Positions 13,001 through 26,454 of a stretch of DNA of 40,381 nt are shown piece after piece (within the stretch, counting starts at the first letter, position 1; each line of letters begins with the position of its first letter). Origin of the DNA: Perkinsus olseni (Eukaryota; Perkinsozoa; Perkinsida; Perkinsidae). The position numbers were made by a program, and so were the translations under genes. The stretch lies in NCBI GenBank assembly GCA_013115135.1, contig JABANP010000482.1, positions 1-40,381 on the forward strand, read 5' to 3'. The notes below the pieces were generated by a model that was given only the letters and a program-made list of their open reading frames with translations, was not told the origin of the DNA and searched no databases.

Positions 13001-16000
13001 AGCGGCGAATCCCAATGGCTCCGTTGCGCTACCGAACTCCTTGAAGTCCTGTCGACTGCCGCCGCTCAGCGAACCTGGACACGGGGCAATCGCATGCCCG
13101 ACGACAGGCGTCGGATTCTCAAGGGAAAACACCAAACTATTGAGAAGAAGCAATGTAGTTAGACTTTTTTATCCACCATCACAGGGTTCGACCCTGGCCA
13201 CTAGAAGATCGGAGGGCAGTCAAACTCTCTGCAGTTTTACTCGCCGAGTTACGCTACTCAGCGTAGTGGAATTAAGAAGCGGAGTCAAACCCCTTCGCGA
13301 GAGAATCTCATCGTAGAGGAGCCATCGCGCAAATGAACTGTCAGCAGATGCGATAACCAACTCTCTTGTGAAGTCATAACGAAGCGCTTCCAACGGGTGG
13401 AGGTCCGTCGAACTTACCTGCTGCTGTTGAGTTCGGGAGAGTATTCACGAGGCTGGACATCGTCCCAGTCTTGCAGATGTGCGTGCTGCTCCAGCTGGGA
13501 GTCTCACTTGTGTCACCTACGAAGCGACCGCCTGTTGACAAACGTCGCAGTAGGATGAATATCTTCGAGCGCTGCGTTGCTCACTGATCAATCTAAGATA
13601 CCCAAAACTTACTAGGGTCGGCCCAGGCTGCCAACTGTAACTTGAAGCGATTGTTATCAGCGTACGCGCAGGCGTCTGTCGGGCAGGAAATCCTCATCTT
13701 GAACAGGTGCCCAGCCGCAACTCCGATATACGGGATCGAACCTGCAGCGAGCCCTCCACTCAATAACGAGAATCGATGATCACTAACGAAACCCGAACAA
13801 AGAATTCACCGTGCTACGGTCGAATCCGATGAGCGATGGGAACCTGGGGACGCCCCTCACCCTTACACAGTGTAAGCTAAGGAGAGCTCGTGTGCTACGG
13901 TCAAATCCCATGGGTAATGAAAATACAGTCCGGCCAAAAAACTTGTTATCTCGATGAGAATTGCAATCTGTACCGTGGAACTCACGCCACTCAAAAGCCC
14001 TACAAATTTTCTCGTCCAATGAGCCCGGTCCAGTATTCAGACTTCAAATAGATTACATCAGCTTTAGACAACTTTCTTAACCGATCTGTGCCCCCTTACA
14101 CTCAGCATCGTCCGCCGCACACAGGTCCGTCGTGTAGTAGTGGATGACCCCAATAGACTGCGTGTATTCAGCAGTCTGATCACACTCGTCATTCCCACCA
14201 GAGTTGTCGTAACTCGGACAATAGCAAGCCGCCACTGTGTACCTGACTCAGCACGTGCGTCTTCACAGCGAACCGAGGGCTCCTACGGTCGGAAAGTATT
14301 AGCATCGAGGTTTTGCATGCCCTGGGGAATGGTGATGACCATCTTACCGTACTTCCCTCCCACCACAGACGACGTAACTGAGCCGGACGATCTACGGGGT
14401 TGTGTAGAGCTCGACGAGAGGTTTCCATTGGTGTGCGTTACAACCCCCAACTCGTTCGCTTCAAAAATTTATTAGGGCTCGGCAGCCTGTAGTAGGACAT
14501 AGCCCTCCCGAACCCCCTACCAGGCGTGAGGAGTCTCGATCCCCCCGAGCAACCCTCTCCGTCAGGGCAGATGAACTGGGCGGCAGCGGTGCCCGAGCCA
14601 CAGGCACTTTGTGAGGTGACCGTAGCCTGCCCTTGGGCGGAGTACGTGGCCGTCCACTCGGCTGTCCATGTGGCCTTGCCTTCCGAGCCTGTGACTCGCT
14701 TATAGAAACCCTAACGACAACAACCGTTCTGATTAAACGCATTCTCGCGAAGACCCTCGCGTCATCTAGGACGAACTGCGAAAGTTACGGTATAGAATTG
14801 GCACGGCATCGAACTCGCTGGTTCCCAAACTCGCCAGAACCATTCGACCGACACAGGTTGCATCAAAGTTCCGTATCATAATATTCGCGACGTGCAAGGA
14901 GCGACCTGGCCAGAGCGGCCTTCTATGGAGGGCACTTTGACGAAGGAGGGCCTGTCTCGCTATGGCTGTCAGGTCCGAGGCGAACCCGAGTGCTTTATTT
15001 CGCACCATGCTCGGCAGCTAGTCGAAGCCGACAGCACCATTATTATCATAATAACGCTTTGCTACAAGCGCTGCAATCATCGCTCGCAATTTCCCATAAT
15101 TGCATCAGAAATCGCTCCCTATCGTTCGTGCCTGATTGGTCCCAGTGAAATCAAATTCGCAGCTCCCCTTTGGACGAGTGCCGCTTCCTCAATAAATAAC
15201 ACGACATCTTCGTCTCCGCCAGGCAGTTGTCAGCAGTGCAGTCCGAGTAGATTCCGGTGACCAGTAGGGTATCAGAAGGCACCTGAGAGCCTCGCTGACA
15301 CAGAGGTGGAGTGGACGGCGTACATCGCCGTGAAGGGCGGCGAAGGTCCCCGTGTCTGAATAGCAAACCTTAAATTCTCCTCCCATTCTGAAGTTGAGTA
15401 ACCCCTCCGACGAGACACCTGAGAACAGAAGCATGGACACAGTTCACTGGGGGTGAGCAGAGCATCGTACTCGTAGGTTGGGCCACAAGGCTCGGGCGAG
15501 CTAGCCGCAGCTGCAGAGGGCATGCCGGTTGCCTCGGACCAGGGGCTGTTGACGTAGTTGCCACTTCGATGAGAGGACCCCGGGGCGCACGCTCCCGCCT
15601 GACAAATCATGCCGCCACCGTCCTTGTTGCCTTTCCTCGCCTCACCCATGCGTCCGCGGTCGTCACTGAGCCATCCACTATGTTCAGCCGCGCGGAGGTG
15701 GGGTTCCAGGTGTTGCCAGTACCCAAGTACAGCTCGACCGAAGTAATGGGAACGCCGGAGTGAAGTTTCGTAGAAGATGTTGCTAGAGAGACAAAGACAA
15801 TTCCAACGACTTTGAAGGTGTCCACGACCCACCGGCTGTCGTCTCGCCATTGAGTCGGATCTCGGTGGCGATACCGAGTTGAGTGAAACTAGAAGTAACA
15901 GTAGCGAGCCTCCGCAGTTGCCGTTGTTGTTGTTGCTGCATTTCTGGCGATGGTATCTAAGGCGTGAAGGGTGCGTCGGGGACGGAGGTGGCCGGCCTTA

Positions 16001-16106
16001 CCGAAGCTGTTGCATTAGTGACGGTCGTCGATGCATCATCATCGCCTTTACCTACTCGAAGAAGAGCGCACACGGCTAGGAAGGCTCGAGATCGTTTTCG
16101 CTTCAT
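1077..16106 (-). CDS. Giant secreted multi-domain repeat protein (many exons)
   Basis: No family name is recognised. Exon 1 (16002-16106) encodes a basic start and hydrophobic stretch (MKRKRSRAFLAVCALL), read as a signal peptide, and ends in GTAAGG. Cysteine modules follow with a VCYC-like core and a downstream F-x-VG-x-L: about 15360 (VCYSD), 14230 (ACYCP), 12950 (VCYCD), 12040 (LCYCG) and 10650 (VCWAP). The second half has about twelve beta-rich repeats with a P-x-G-[FY] core, near 9000, 8330, 7830, 7400, 6850, 5900, 5180, 3050, 2450, 1730 and 1260. Each is usually followed by an NP...N-x-W motif. The largest open stretch is 7039-8877. Introns are short, for example 12862-12915 and 6589-6644. 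The role is probably extracellular or at the cell surface. The proposed C-terminal exon (stop at 1077-1079) is tentative, and two adjacent genes cannot be excluded. Confidence 0.7.
6589..6644 (-). repeat. 56-nt intron carrying a T-arm-like motif
   Basis: This intron of the giant gene joins a frame ending in ...SILP to one starting GLERNELY, which restores a P-x-G repeat unit. Read in gene sense, GGTTCGATCCC begins 11 nt inside the 5' splice site (plus-strand core 6623-6633). The surrounding sequence does not fold as a complete tRNA. Confidence 0.6.
12862..12915 (-). repeat. 54-nt intron carrying a T-arm-like motif
   Basis: The intron splits a CYC module of the giant gene. The exons read ...DVCYCDSSCSSES and DYFKVGMLRLLP, and they join in frame. 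In gene sense the intron starts GTAAGGTGTG and then has GGGATAGAACC 10 nt from the donor (plus-strand core 12895-12905). It ends TATCAG. Confidence 0.65.
13146..13255 (-). repeat. Intron of the giant gene with a B-box-like core
   Basis: An intron of roughly 106 nt upstream of the CYC-module exon contains AGGGTTCGACCCTGG on the plus strand at about 13178-13192. This core is nearly self-complementary. The acceptor (CTCAATAG) is clear. The donor (GTAAAACTGC) is my best guess. Confidence 0.4.
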
Positions 16107-16237
16107 CGAGTGGCAAAGTGGCTCCGCCTAAGGAGGTGCTTTCCCAAAATGGAAGGTGACAACACAACGACACTGCCATCCTATTGGAGACTGACTTGAT
16201 GACTACTCTCTGCTGCATTCCTGTTGAGAATCCTGCC

Positions 16238-16620
16238 CTGATCCTATCTAGCTCCGATACGAAACTACGCTGCAGGTAAGTGGCGAATGAACGGAAGACA
16301 GCAGATCGAAAAATTGGAATCCAGATGGCAAAACTCGGGTGTTGTGTCGTTCTCAACAGTCGGTTCCTAACACTTCGAGCCTTCGAATCAAATAGTATGT
16401 TCAAAACGTCTCTCCCCAATTTGAGGAGCGCTCCCAGGATTGAAGATGGCGTGCATAAGACGATCCTGGGAGCGCTGTAATGTTTATACCACTGATCCTA
16501 TCTTGCTCCGACAAGAAGGTACTCTGAAGCTGAGCTAAAGCTAAGTAGCGGCTGATAAGGAACAGCAGATGAAAGATTAGATTCCAAATGGCAAAACCCG
16601 GGTGTTGTGTTCTCAATCAG
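16238..16620. repeat. Diverged direct repeat of about 125 bp, two copies
   Basis: Copies at 16238-16359 and 16492-16620 both begin CTGATCCTATCT and both end GGGTGTTGTG followed by TTCTCAA. They share interior blocks, including ATGGCAAAAC. An inverted repeat sits between them, so the layout is repeat-hairpin-repeat. This may be a small mobile element or a local duplication of upstream regulatory DNA. Confidence 0.6.
16427..16476. repeat. Inverted repeat, 14-bp perfect arms
   Basis: AGCGCTCCCAGGAT at 16427-16440 pairs perfectly with ATCCTGGGAGCGCT at 16463-16476 across a 22-nt loop. It lies between the two direct-repeat copies, upstream of the giant gene. Confidence 0.8.
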
Positions 16621-17311
16621 TCAGTCTCTCCACAGCGCTCTCGAAAGAGCAGAAGTAGCAGTCGGAATTAAACACCCAGATTGATTCTGAGGCTCAGCAA
16701 TGATTCTAAAACTTAACGCTTGAAGAACTTCTGAGTTCTTAGTTCTCTGAATGACTGGCTTTGGGTACCTCGAACGTTGCGCTGAGTCGCTCAACTTCGG
16801 CACTGATGCCGTGCCGGGGGGCACCTCCGCGCATTGATCGAGAAAAAGCAACCGAAGCAGCTGAACGCTTGAATGAATAGTCTCGATGAGTGTGCAGACC
16901 CTGTAGAACTGGACTTCCCTGATAAGGTGGAAGCTCAGCACATAAAGTCTGGCTCGGTGTGGGCGGTTCAGGTCGACTCCTGAGTACTTGGCACCGCAGT
17001 AGTTCAAGAGACCGCCAGCCCGTTGGTCCGATTGACAAGTTGGCCTCACTAGGCGAGGGTGAGGAGGAAGTAGCCAACACTTTTGCCCTATCGCCCCAAC
17101 ACGCGTGTTCAGTAGGCTTTCCTAGACCTGCAAGAACGCTCCCCAGAAGGGTTTTTACATGTCATTTTTTTCATTTTTTCCTAGAGTCAGGAGTGGTTTT
17201 TTAAACAGCTCCTTCGGATCACCCCGCGGCCCTCAAATCAAGCGATAACAACATCACACACGTTATTAATGCGAGAAAGCTTGGCCATTGTTTGCCTCGT
17301 TGGCATCGACG

Positions 17312-17360
17312 TCGGGCGCGCGCTAGTGTATTTGAGCCATTCAATTTAGCGCGCGCCCGA
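17312..17360. repeat. GC-rich inverted repeat, 14-bp perfect arms
   Basis: TCGGGCGCGCGCTA at 17312-17325 pairs perfectly with TAGCGCGCGCCCGA at 17347-17360, with a 21-nt AT-richer loop. It lies about 170 bp upstream of the proposed TDO start codon. It could be a strong hairpin in the promoter or 5' untranslated region. Confidence 0.8.
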
Positions 17361-17531
17361 TGAGACTTGCACGCAACTCCACTGGAGCATCGACTTGCTC
17401 TCCACCCATCGTTCGTGTCCGTTTCCTCAGGGAGAGGGCCTTAGGGGGGAGCAGTATATGGGTACCTGTTCAGCCTGTCCTCGGATCACCGTTGTTAGCC
17501 TTCCTGTGTTTGATTCGCGCTTCTGACTCGA

Positions 17532-20485
<2,954 letters not shown>

Positions 20486-20825
20486 TAATTGATATCTTAG
20501 AATCTTCGCTGTGCGCAAAGATATGGTCCAATTATCATTGTGTGATGATGAGGTTGAAGATATCGCTGTATGAAGGGTCTTACTCGACCTATTTTATCCC
20601 AGCATCCGTGTGACCCGGGTTCGATTCCCTGTCGGAGGATGGTGTGAATACTCTGTCCGGTCCTCCTCTTCGTTGTTATCATTCTTATTATCTTGACTAC
20701 CTATCACCGTGTATAGCCGACCGATTGCTCTACTAAGCGCTCTCTGAGTTTTGATGAGGCTGGACGATTGGCCGCTCGGACTAGCACAAGCGTGCTTATC
20801 ACTGTTATGTTATCAGTATAGCGTT
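20486..20825. other. TDO-VFL3 intergenic region with a tRNA-like fragment
   Basis: About 340 bp separate the two co-oriented genes. No exon is evident. GACCCGGGTTCGATTCCCTG, a T-arm/B-box-like sequence, lies at about 20611-20630 without a matching A-arm. Otherwise nothing is recognised. Confidence 0.5.
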
Positions 20826-23800
20826 ATGACAGCTACAGTAGCCGCCCCACCACCAGGCTCTTCCCCCTCACTAAGACTTCGGGAAGGGTCATCTTCATCT
20901 GCAGCAGCTATAACGATAGCGGACAGGCAGAACAGAATCAAACGAGGTGGTACTGTGAAGGGACTTATAGAGATGTCGTTTCTATCTGGTTACGATGGCG
21001 TGTATTTTTACGAAGGCGAACAGTTCTTACATGTGTATCGCCGTTCCATCACTGTTACTAGGCTTTCGTGACCAAAGTGGCGGAGATCGCTCAGCGAAGC
21101 TGTTAACTCGAGATAGCCCGTGCCCTGGTTCGAATCGCGGGCCAGACATTTTTCTGTCAAGAAATGATTCTGTGAACAACTCTCGAGGACCCAATAGGAG
21201 CGTCGTTTTTATCCGCTCTATCACTTTCACTTACTCTCGGATCCATTGACGAGTTTATAATCGGTACTCAGTTATGCCGCAGTTGTAGCTGGACGTGTCA
21301 CCATCAGGTGTCACCCGTCGATTCCACGATGTCGACTATCTCGTGGAGATCGAGATAGAAGGGGACAACTTGACGGCTTCCTGTGAAGAGCGTTTCGAGG
21401 GGACTAGGTACTGCGGGATGCACGCTTCGACCTTGGATACTCGCGCCTGAGTGAAGTCTTTAGGTGGACCTCTACGTTCTCGAGTCGGTTTATCGAGGAG
21501 ATTACTCACCGGACTGGCAACTTCAAGTCTTTTGCGGTCTTCGTCCAAATGCTGTTCGACGCGTTGCTCGATACAGACCAACAGGAGGCTGTGCAGGACA
21601 ACACTACTGTTACAGTGGACATCCTTACGTGAGCGGAAAATATGATCCATGCCGGGATCGAACCTGGGTGGAGGGATGTGGAGCCTTCTAGTTCTTCAGG
21701 GGGCGAGACCTCGAGCTGTTACGGCACCGTAATGGGGGCGGCGTTCCGCCATCACAATCGACGTCGAGGTCGCTGCCGGACTCAGAGGCTAAGCGGTACT
21801 TGATACTCACGTATCAGGTCAGTTCAACGGGAATGCGTATCTTACCTCGATCATGGCGTTTCGCGGAATCCTCGGATATCTTTATCATCGGATTGGACAT
21901 AGAATCTTTCTCCTCAGGCCTCTTATGACCGAGTTCACTACCCGTTAGCTTTGGCGCGTCAGGAGCCGGGCTCGGATGCAGCAGCCCTATTGCGGACGAT
22001 CAAACGATTGAGTCGCGAGCTGAAGGTGCTTGGGTGGGGGACTGTGGGTTATTGATGAGGGTGATTAGTGGTACGTCGTGAAAGGCTTTTGGCTAGTTCG
22101 CGATGGCTGGTGTCAGGGTTGGTCTGTGTTTCGCTAGGGGGGCTGATGTAGGACTTAAGCCGAACGACCCAATGGGCGCATAATAATAACTCCTAGTGAA
22201 AAGAGAACAGTCGTGCAAGAGCACGGATCATCGTATTATTCAACTTCCGCTCGCTCTTTAACACAATCCCAGATCAAACGCAACGGGGAACCCGTGTGGC
22301 GAAAGGGAACCCGTTAACAGCCATTCAGCCTGCTAGAAGCCTAGGGCATAAATACGACTTCACAAGAGCAGCGCATTTAGCACTACACCGAGAATGTACT
22401 TGGTTGGCCGGTGCTGCATACTGAGGCTGTTCGTTTCACTTGTTGCGGTTTGTAAATGTTTCACTCGCGATTCGTGCAAGCTACCGTGTGAGGCGGGTCA
22501 ATTCAGTTCGCGCTCAAAACTACGCCCGGAACTCTTTATCCAGAATCGTGCTTAGGATGTGTATCGCTCCAGTCGAGGGGGCAGCCAAGCTGTGTCGAGG
22601 TCGGTGGACAGCGAATGCACTGTTACAGCGGATCCTGTACCGTCTTCGAGGTAAGGTAGGCGCTGACCATCTCCCAGCCTCAGTGGTTCGTCTCAGAGCT
22701 GCCCCGTCTAAGAAGCTCATCGCCCGATTGGAGGAGGAGAATGAGCGGCTGGTTCGACGATGCGCCGAACTGCAGCATGAGGTCGATCATAGAGGACCTC
22801 GCGGCGGTGGTGGTAACGAGTTTGATATTGTATATTGTGCAAGCTTCAACCTTAGGAGCTCGAGGGCAGCAGGTTAGTGAATTGAAGAGGCTTCGAGAGA
22901 CTAATAATAGGCTGCATGGAGATCTCAAGCAGTTGAGGGAAGCGAAGATGCGACAGGCCCAGTTGGTAGTAATGGGGGTACCCTATGATTCTCGTCCCCG
23001 TTGGCGTTGGTGTGGTATGGGTGCTCGGTCTGACAATCATGTTGAAGTCTGGGTCTGCTGCTTGGGATAGAGGAGAGTTGTAGACGTAGCCGCAGTGAGG
23101 AACCCCGCTCAATGACGAGGGGATACACTTGAGTACATCGTACGACCATCGAGCCATTGGCCCGGGGCGGTCGCTGGGGGTCCGAGAGCGAATGTGGGGA
23201 TGCGGGAGGAGTTAAAGCGCTAGGGCGATGAATTCGTCAGCAGCGTTGGAGCAGCTCCCCTCGAATCGCAGTGACGGCGCCCTCGTCTTTGGCGGCACGA
23301 ACCGCAGCAAATGTGTTTGATAAGTACCACTCGACTGGACAGACTCAACGTGACATATGAGTATTGTAATGGTAGTAGTAGTAGGATGTGTGGAGCTAGG
23401 GTGGGGTATCGATGATGTTGTTGCTAACGCCACGTTATGGGCGATAGTGGCTCTCTGATGGCACACCTGAGTCCGATACTATGGTTTCGGTCTGGCGCTC
23501 GGACTCCACTAGCCCAGTGTATCGGCTTCTCAGCATCGCAATGAGATGGAGAAACTCCGCAAAGAGTTGAATAATGCCCGAGGACAAGAAAGGCAGCTCA
23601 GAACGAAGGTGATGTATTCGTTGGGAGGCAGTAGCGCGCGCCCTGGTGATCGATTGTGATTCAGGTCCGTTCTCTAGAAGGTGAACTCTCGCGTCAGCGG
23701 AGTCGAGCTCCGAGCTCGGCAGGATCGTTGCGATCGGCTGGTCGAGCGGCTTCCCCTGTGTCACCGCGAACGCACATGATGAACCGCAGCGTACGGACTG

Positions 23801-24303
23801 GTCGGTCCCCGTCCCCCGCTACCACTCGTGGACGGCCGCACAGTGCCGCCCCTCCTAGACGACCACCTAGCACTACTTCGTCTCGTTCTAGGGGAAGTGT
23901 TGGCTCTGCTCCAGTTCGCTCGACGAGATCTCCTCGGGAGTATGCGGCTGGTTATGTGAGCCCCTATGCGCAGAGACCTTCAGCTGGACAGAGGAAGCCG
24001 TCGCCGTATAGGGAGAGGGAGTTCAGGGCGTCTCCAGTCAGACGGTTTGATACGAGGACGTCTCCTGTGCGGGGTCCGAGCCCGGTGAGGAGGGCTGAGA
24101 GTCCGGTGTCTCGTCGGCCGGCACGGTCGAGTCCGATACTGAAGTTCACGGAGAGGCCGGTCCCACCTACCCGTGAAAGCCTAGCTTCGAGCAAAGATAC
24201 TCCGGTAGTGGCGACGGTTGCGAAGTCGGGAGGGGAGGTTGGGGACATCGACGCCCGCTTGATGGCTCTGCAGAACTTCCTACGCAATACGATGAAGGCT
24301 TAG
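20826..24303 (+). CDS. CCDC61: VFL3/CCDC61 basal-body coiled-coil protein
   Basis: CCDC61/VFL3 has an N-terminal SAS-6-like head, a coiled coil and a Ser/Pro/Arg-rich tail, and acts in basal-body rootlet assembly. Here the head reads as DVDYLVEIEIEGDNL (21308-21407), FIEEITHRTGNFKSF (21464-21628), KRYLILTYQ (21700-21817) and YDRVHYPL (21918-22025). The coiled coil follows in short exons: 22713-22781 (RLEEENERLVRRCAEL), 22873-22965 and 23534-23608. The last exon (23665-24303) is rich in S, P and R and ends with GDIDARLMALQNFL, matching the conserved CCDC61 C-terminal motif. Exon 1 (20826-20946, starting MTATVAAPPPG) joins in phase to exon 2 but has no family support. The 22026-22712 intron is unusually long and could hide an exon. 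Confidence 0.9.
21105..21155 (+). repeat. tRNA-like fragment inside the first VFL3 intron
   Basis: Within the proposed 20947-21307 intron there is GCCCTGGTTCGAATCGCGGG (about 21122-21141). It is preceded by GATCGCTCAGCGAAGC, which resembles a D-arm/A-box. The spacing is roughly tRNA-like but the stems are poor, so it is called a relic. Confidence 0.4.
21629..21699 (+). repeat. 71-nt VFL3 intron carrying a T-arm-like motif
   Basis: The intron starts GTGAGCGGAAAATATG and carries GGGATCGAACC at 21654-21664, 25 nt from the donor. It ends TTCTTCAG. Exon joining (VDILT / GRDLELLRHR) matches the CCDC61 family. Confidence 0.75.
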
Positions 24304-25420
24304 CGACTCATCGTTTATAGTTGTGTAAAATTTGGTATGAAGTATAATTCAGCCCACTTTACATGATGGTCTCTCCTTGGGAAGGGTATCTTGGGTTGAT
24401 GCTGGCACGCGACAGATTGACCTTCTCAGTGGGTCGGATTCTCCTTATAACTATGCAGCCGTCGATTCGCAACACATTTCTGTCATTCGAGGAGGCGGGC
24501 GAGGTCAGGTGCGAGAGGCGACAGAAGAAAACTCGAAGCATGCCCGCGAAGAGCACATGCGATCGCCAACAGCTAGCGCTTACCTCGCTTCTCTATCGGT
24601 CTGGTGTGGAGCCGCCCCAGGTGGGTGAGGGAGGGGCGATGGCCGGGGATATCTTTAGGAAGGGAGAGGGAGTGAGTTTACTGCTGTAGAGAAATTATCT
24701 TTTCATTTTTTTGTTTTATCATCATTTTGAATTAGAATGAAAATTAAGTTGAAATTTTATATGATCGTTCACAGCGGGAATCATCTTTTCTCTGTGGGAT
24801 CTTACCGTGGACTTTTCTCCGGGATTTTCTTTTTCTGTTTTTCTGTTCTGTTATTCTTTACGAGTGTCCCGGGTGGTACGTTCATGAAGGCTAGCAATCA
24901 GCCTTGCTACCTCGGGCACGCGTATTCACATCACCGACTGACTATCACTCTCGTTTAGTTGAAGAGGTGTGTTGCGGAGGACAGCCCCGGGTTACCCCGG
25001 AGGCTTGTCACAGTAGGAATCGTCTCCACCTGAATCCGAGCTGACCTACTGTCACCCATCAGCTATAAAAAAATCCGAACTCTGAACTCAAGCCCAATTC
25101 TACTCAAATGGTCGCCACCATGTTTTTGCCCACCCCCTTTGCCAACCGCGCGCGCCCCGTGGCCTTGTCCGTTGGTTGAACTTGCTCCCTTACGGGACCT
25201 TCACACAATCGAGTAGGTGAACGACGGCCGCGATGACCAGCACAGCATTGTGGCCCACAATTAGTGAGTAGCATTGATAGGATTTCTTACTACGGGCGTG
25301 AATATTTTTTGATAGTAATTTTGGGGAGAATCATGCGATCGATATCATAATCTGTGCGTTGCTGTTGTTATTTGCCGGGAGTGTCGGTGCGAGGCCTGCC
25401 CTTGCCAGGTTACTCTCCAG
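24304..25420. other. Intergenic region with one possible exon
   Basis: An open plus-strand stretch at 24377-24628 (MGRVSWVDAGTRQIDLL...) has ordinary codon use. It could be an unplaced exon, possibly of the following zinc-finger gene, but it has no recognisable domain. The 24690-24760 and 24780-24870 parts are T-rich. Nothing else is seen. Confidence 0.35.
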
Positions 25421-26048
25421 GAAGCAGATCCAGATGACCCAGGCAACAGCAGCAGCCTCACCACCTCTATTTACCACTTGAACCCTTTAGCTCTATTAAA
25501 GTCGGACTCCAACAGTACCTGCTCGAACGCTGTCCATCCCGAGCCTTTGCCCGAGTCCGAAAGCGGCACATTCCCTTCACAAACGGAAGGGTTGGCCGTC
25601 ACATCTTGATTTACAGGGGCTCTCGGAGCATCATCGCAATACGTTGCTGATGTCCATACCGCACGATCCGGAGACGGACGAGGTTTTGTCCTGCGGAAGC
25701 ATCCCTCATTCCCTGGGCACCTGCCGACCATGCGTCTTCGCGCGGAACCTTGGGCGACCCTGTCAGTACGGCCATGCGTGTCTGTATTGCCATTACCAGC
25801 ACGAGACGAAGAAGAGAGTTAGGAAAACTAGAAAACAGCGGGCGGAGGCGAAATTGCTCAGCAGCGCTCAGCAGCTCAGCAGTGATATCGAGACCTTGGA
25901 TGACGAGGATGATGGTGTTTCCCCTCGGCCGAGCGAAGCTGTGGTGGAGGCGGTCAACCCCGAGGAAATCTATAAGGACTTGATGGACAGCGTGATGCTG
26001 GTCTGCGCTCAAAATTTGGGAATAAGGCGGCAGATGGAGAGCAGTTGA
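25421..26048 (+). CDS. CCCH-type zinc finger protein, perkinsid/dinoflagellate style
   Basis: The main exon (25617-26048) contains CGSIPHSLGTCRPCVFA, then GRPCQYGHACLYCHYQH and a basic run (KKRVRKTRKQR). This is the GSxxHxxGxCxPC...C-x5-C-x2-CH arrangement typical of small putative RNA-binding proteins in these protists. An upstream exon (25421-25531, containing SIYHLNPLALLKS) joins in phase 0 through an 85-nt intron. The C-terminal tail is acidic and ends RRQMESS. The true start codon was not found, so further 5' exons are likely. RNA binding is inferred from the finger alone. Confidence 0.72.
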
Positions 26049-26454
26049 GGACGGCATGCTGCTCATACCACTCCTTTCGTAATTATTGCTTCTCTTTAGC
26101 TCTCGTTCATGATACGAGTGAATTGACTTGACTGACCATGCTACGTCGTTGACTGTCTATCGTGTTGCGCTCAGTTGCCGGGGAGGGCGCTAGGCGTCAG
26201 AAAAGTCCGGCTTCATCTGGGCTCCCAATCAACGCGGAGGTCCTAGGTCGGACGGAGGTCTCTACGATCGGGCGCCTCTACAATGATAGACTCGGGAGTG
26301 ATCTAAAGCACGACCAGCCTTGTTGTTTGTGACAGGGCCTCCTTGAAGCAGTGAGTCTGCATGCTACTCATGCTCACAGTGTGCATTGGGTCGGTCATAG
26401 CCTTACGCCTGGCCTAGCACGGTCTATGATTCCCGCCAGCCACCTTACTAGTTC

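Larger units (their letters stand above)
16107..17531. other. Divergent intergenic region between the giant gene and TDO
   Basis: No coding exon is supported here. This stretch must contain the upstream regions of two divergently oriented genes. It holds a diverged direct repeat (16238-16359 and 16492-16620), two hairpins with perfect 14-bp arms (16427-16476 and 17312-17360), and a T-rich tract at about 17159-17206. Confidence 0.6.

Noticed and set aside
13720..13745. B-box-like GGGATCGAACC on the plus strand
   Set aside because: In the minus-strand giant gene it reads through as coding sequence (SIPYIGVAAGHLFKM) directly after an acceptor, so it is most likely coincidental rather than an intron element.
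14880..15000. Plus-strand open frame suggesting a gene antisense to the giant gene
   Set aside because: No motif or splice structure. Both flanks are occupied by minus-strand exons of the giant gene, so it is taken as a shadow frame.
16621..17049. Minus-strand ORF of about 140 aa
   Set aside because: No signal peptide, motif or splice continuity with the giant gene, and it overlaps another open frame. It is treated as non-coding.
24737..24958. Hydrophobic plus-strand ORF (73 aa)
   Set aside because: The hydrophobicity comes from T-rich DNA, and there is no start context, splice signal or family support.
25598..25616. A 19-nt intron in the zinc-finger gene
   Set aside because: It would keep frame, but an 85-nt intron (25532-25616) also keeps frame and fits the local size range, so an ultra-short intron is not needed. 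The same reasoning dismissed 13-20-nt introns in 34.85-35.34 kb.
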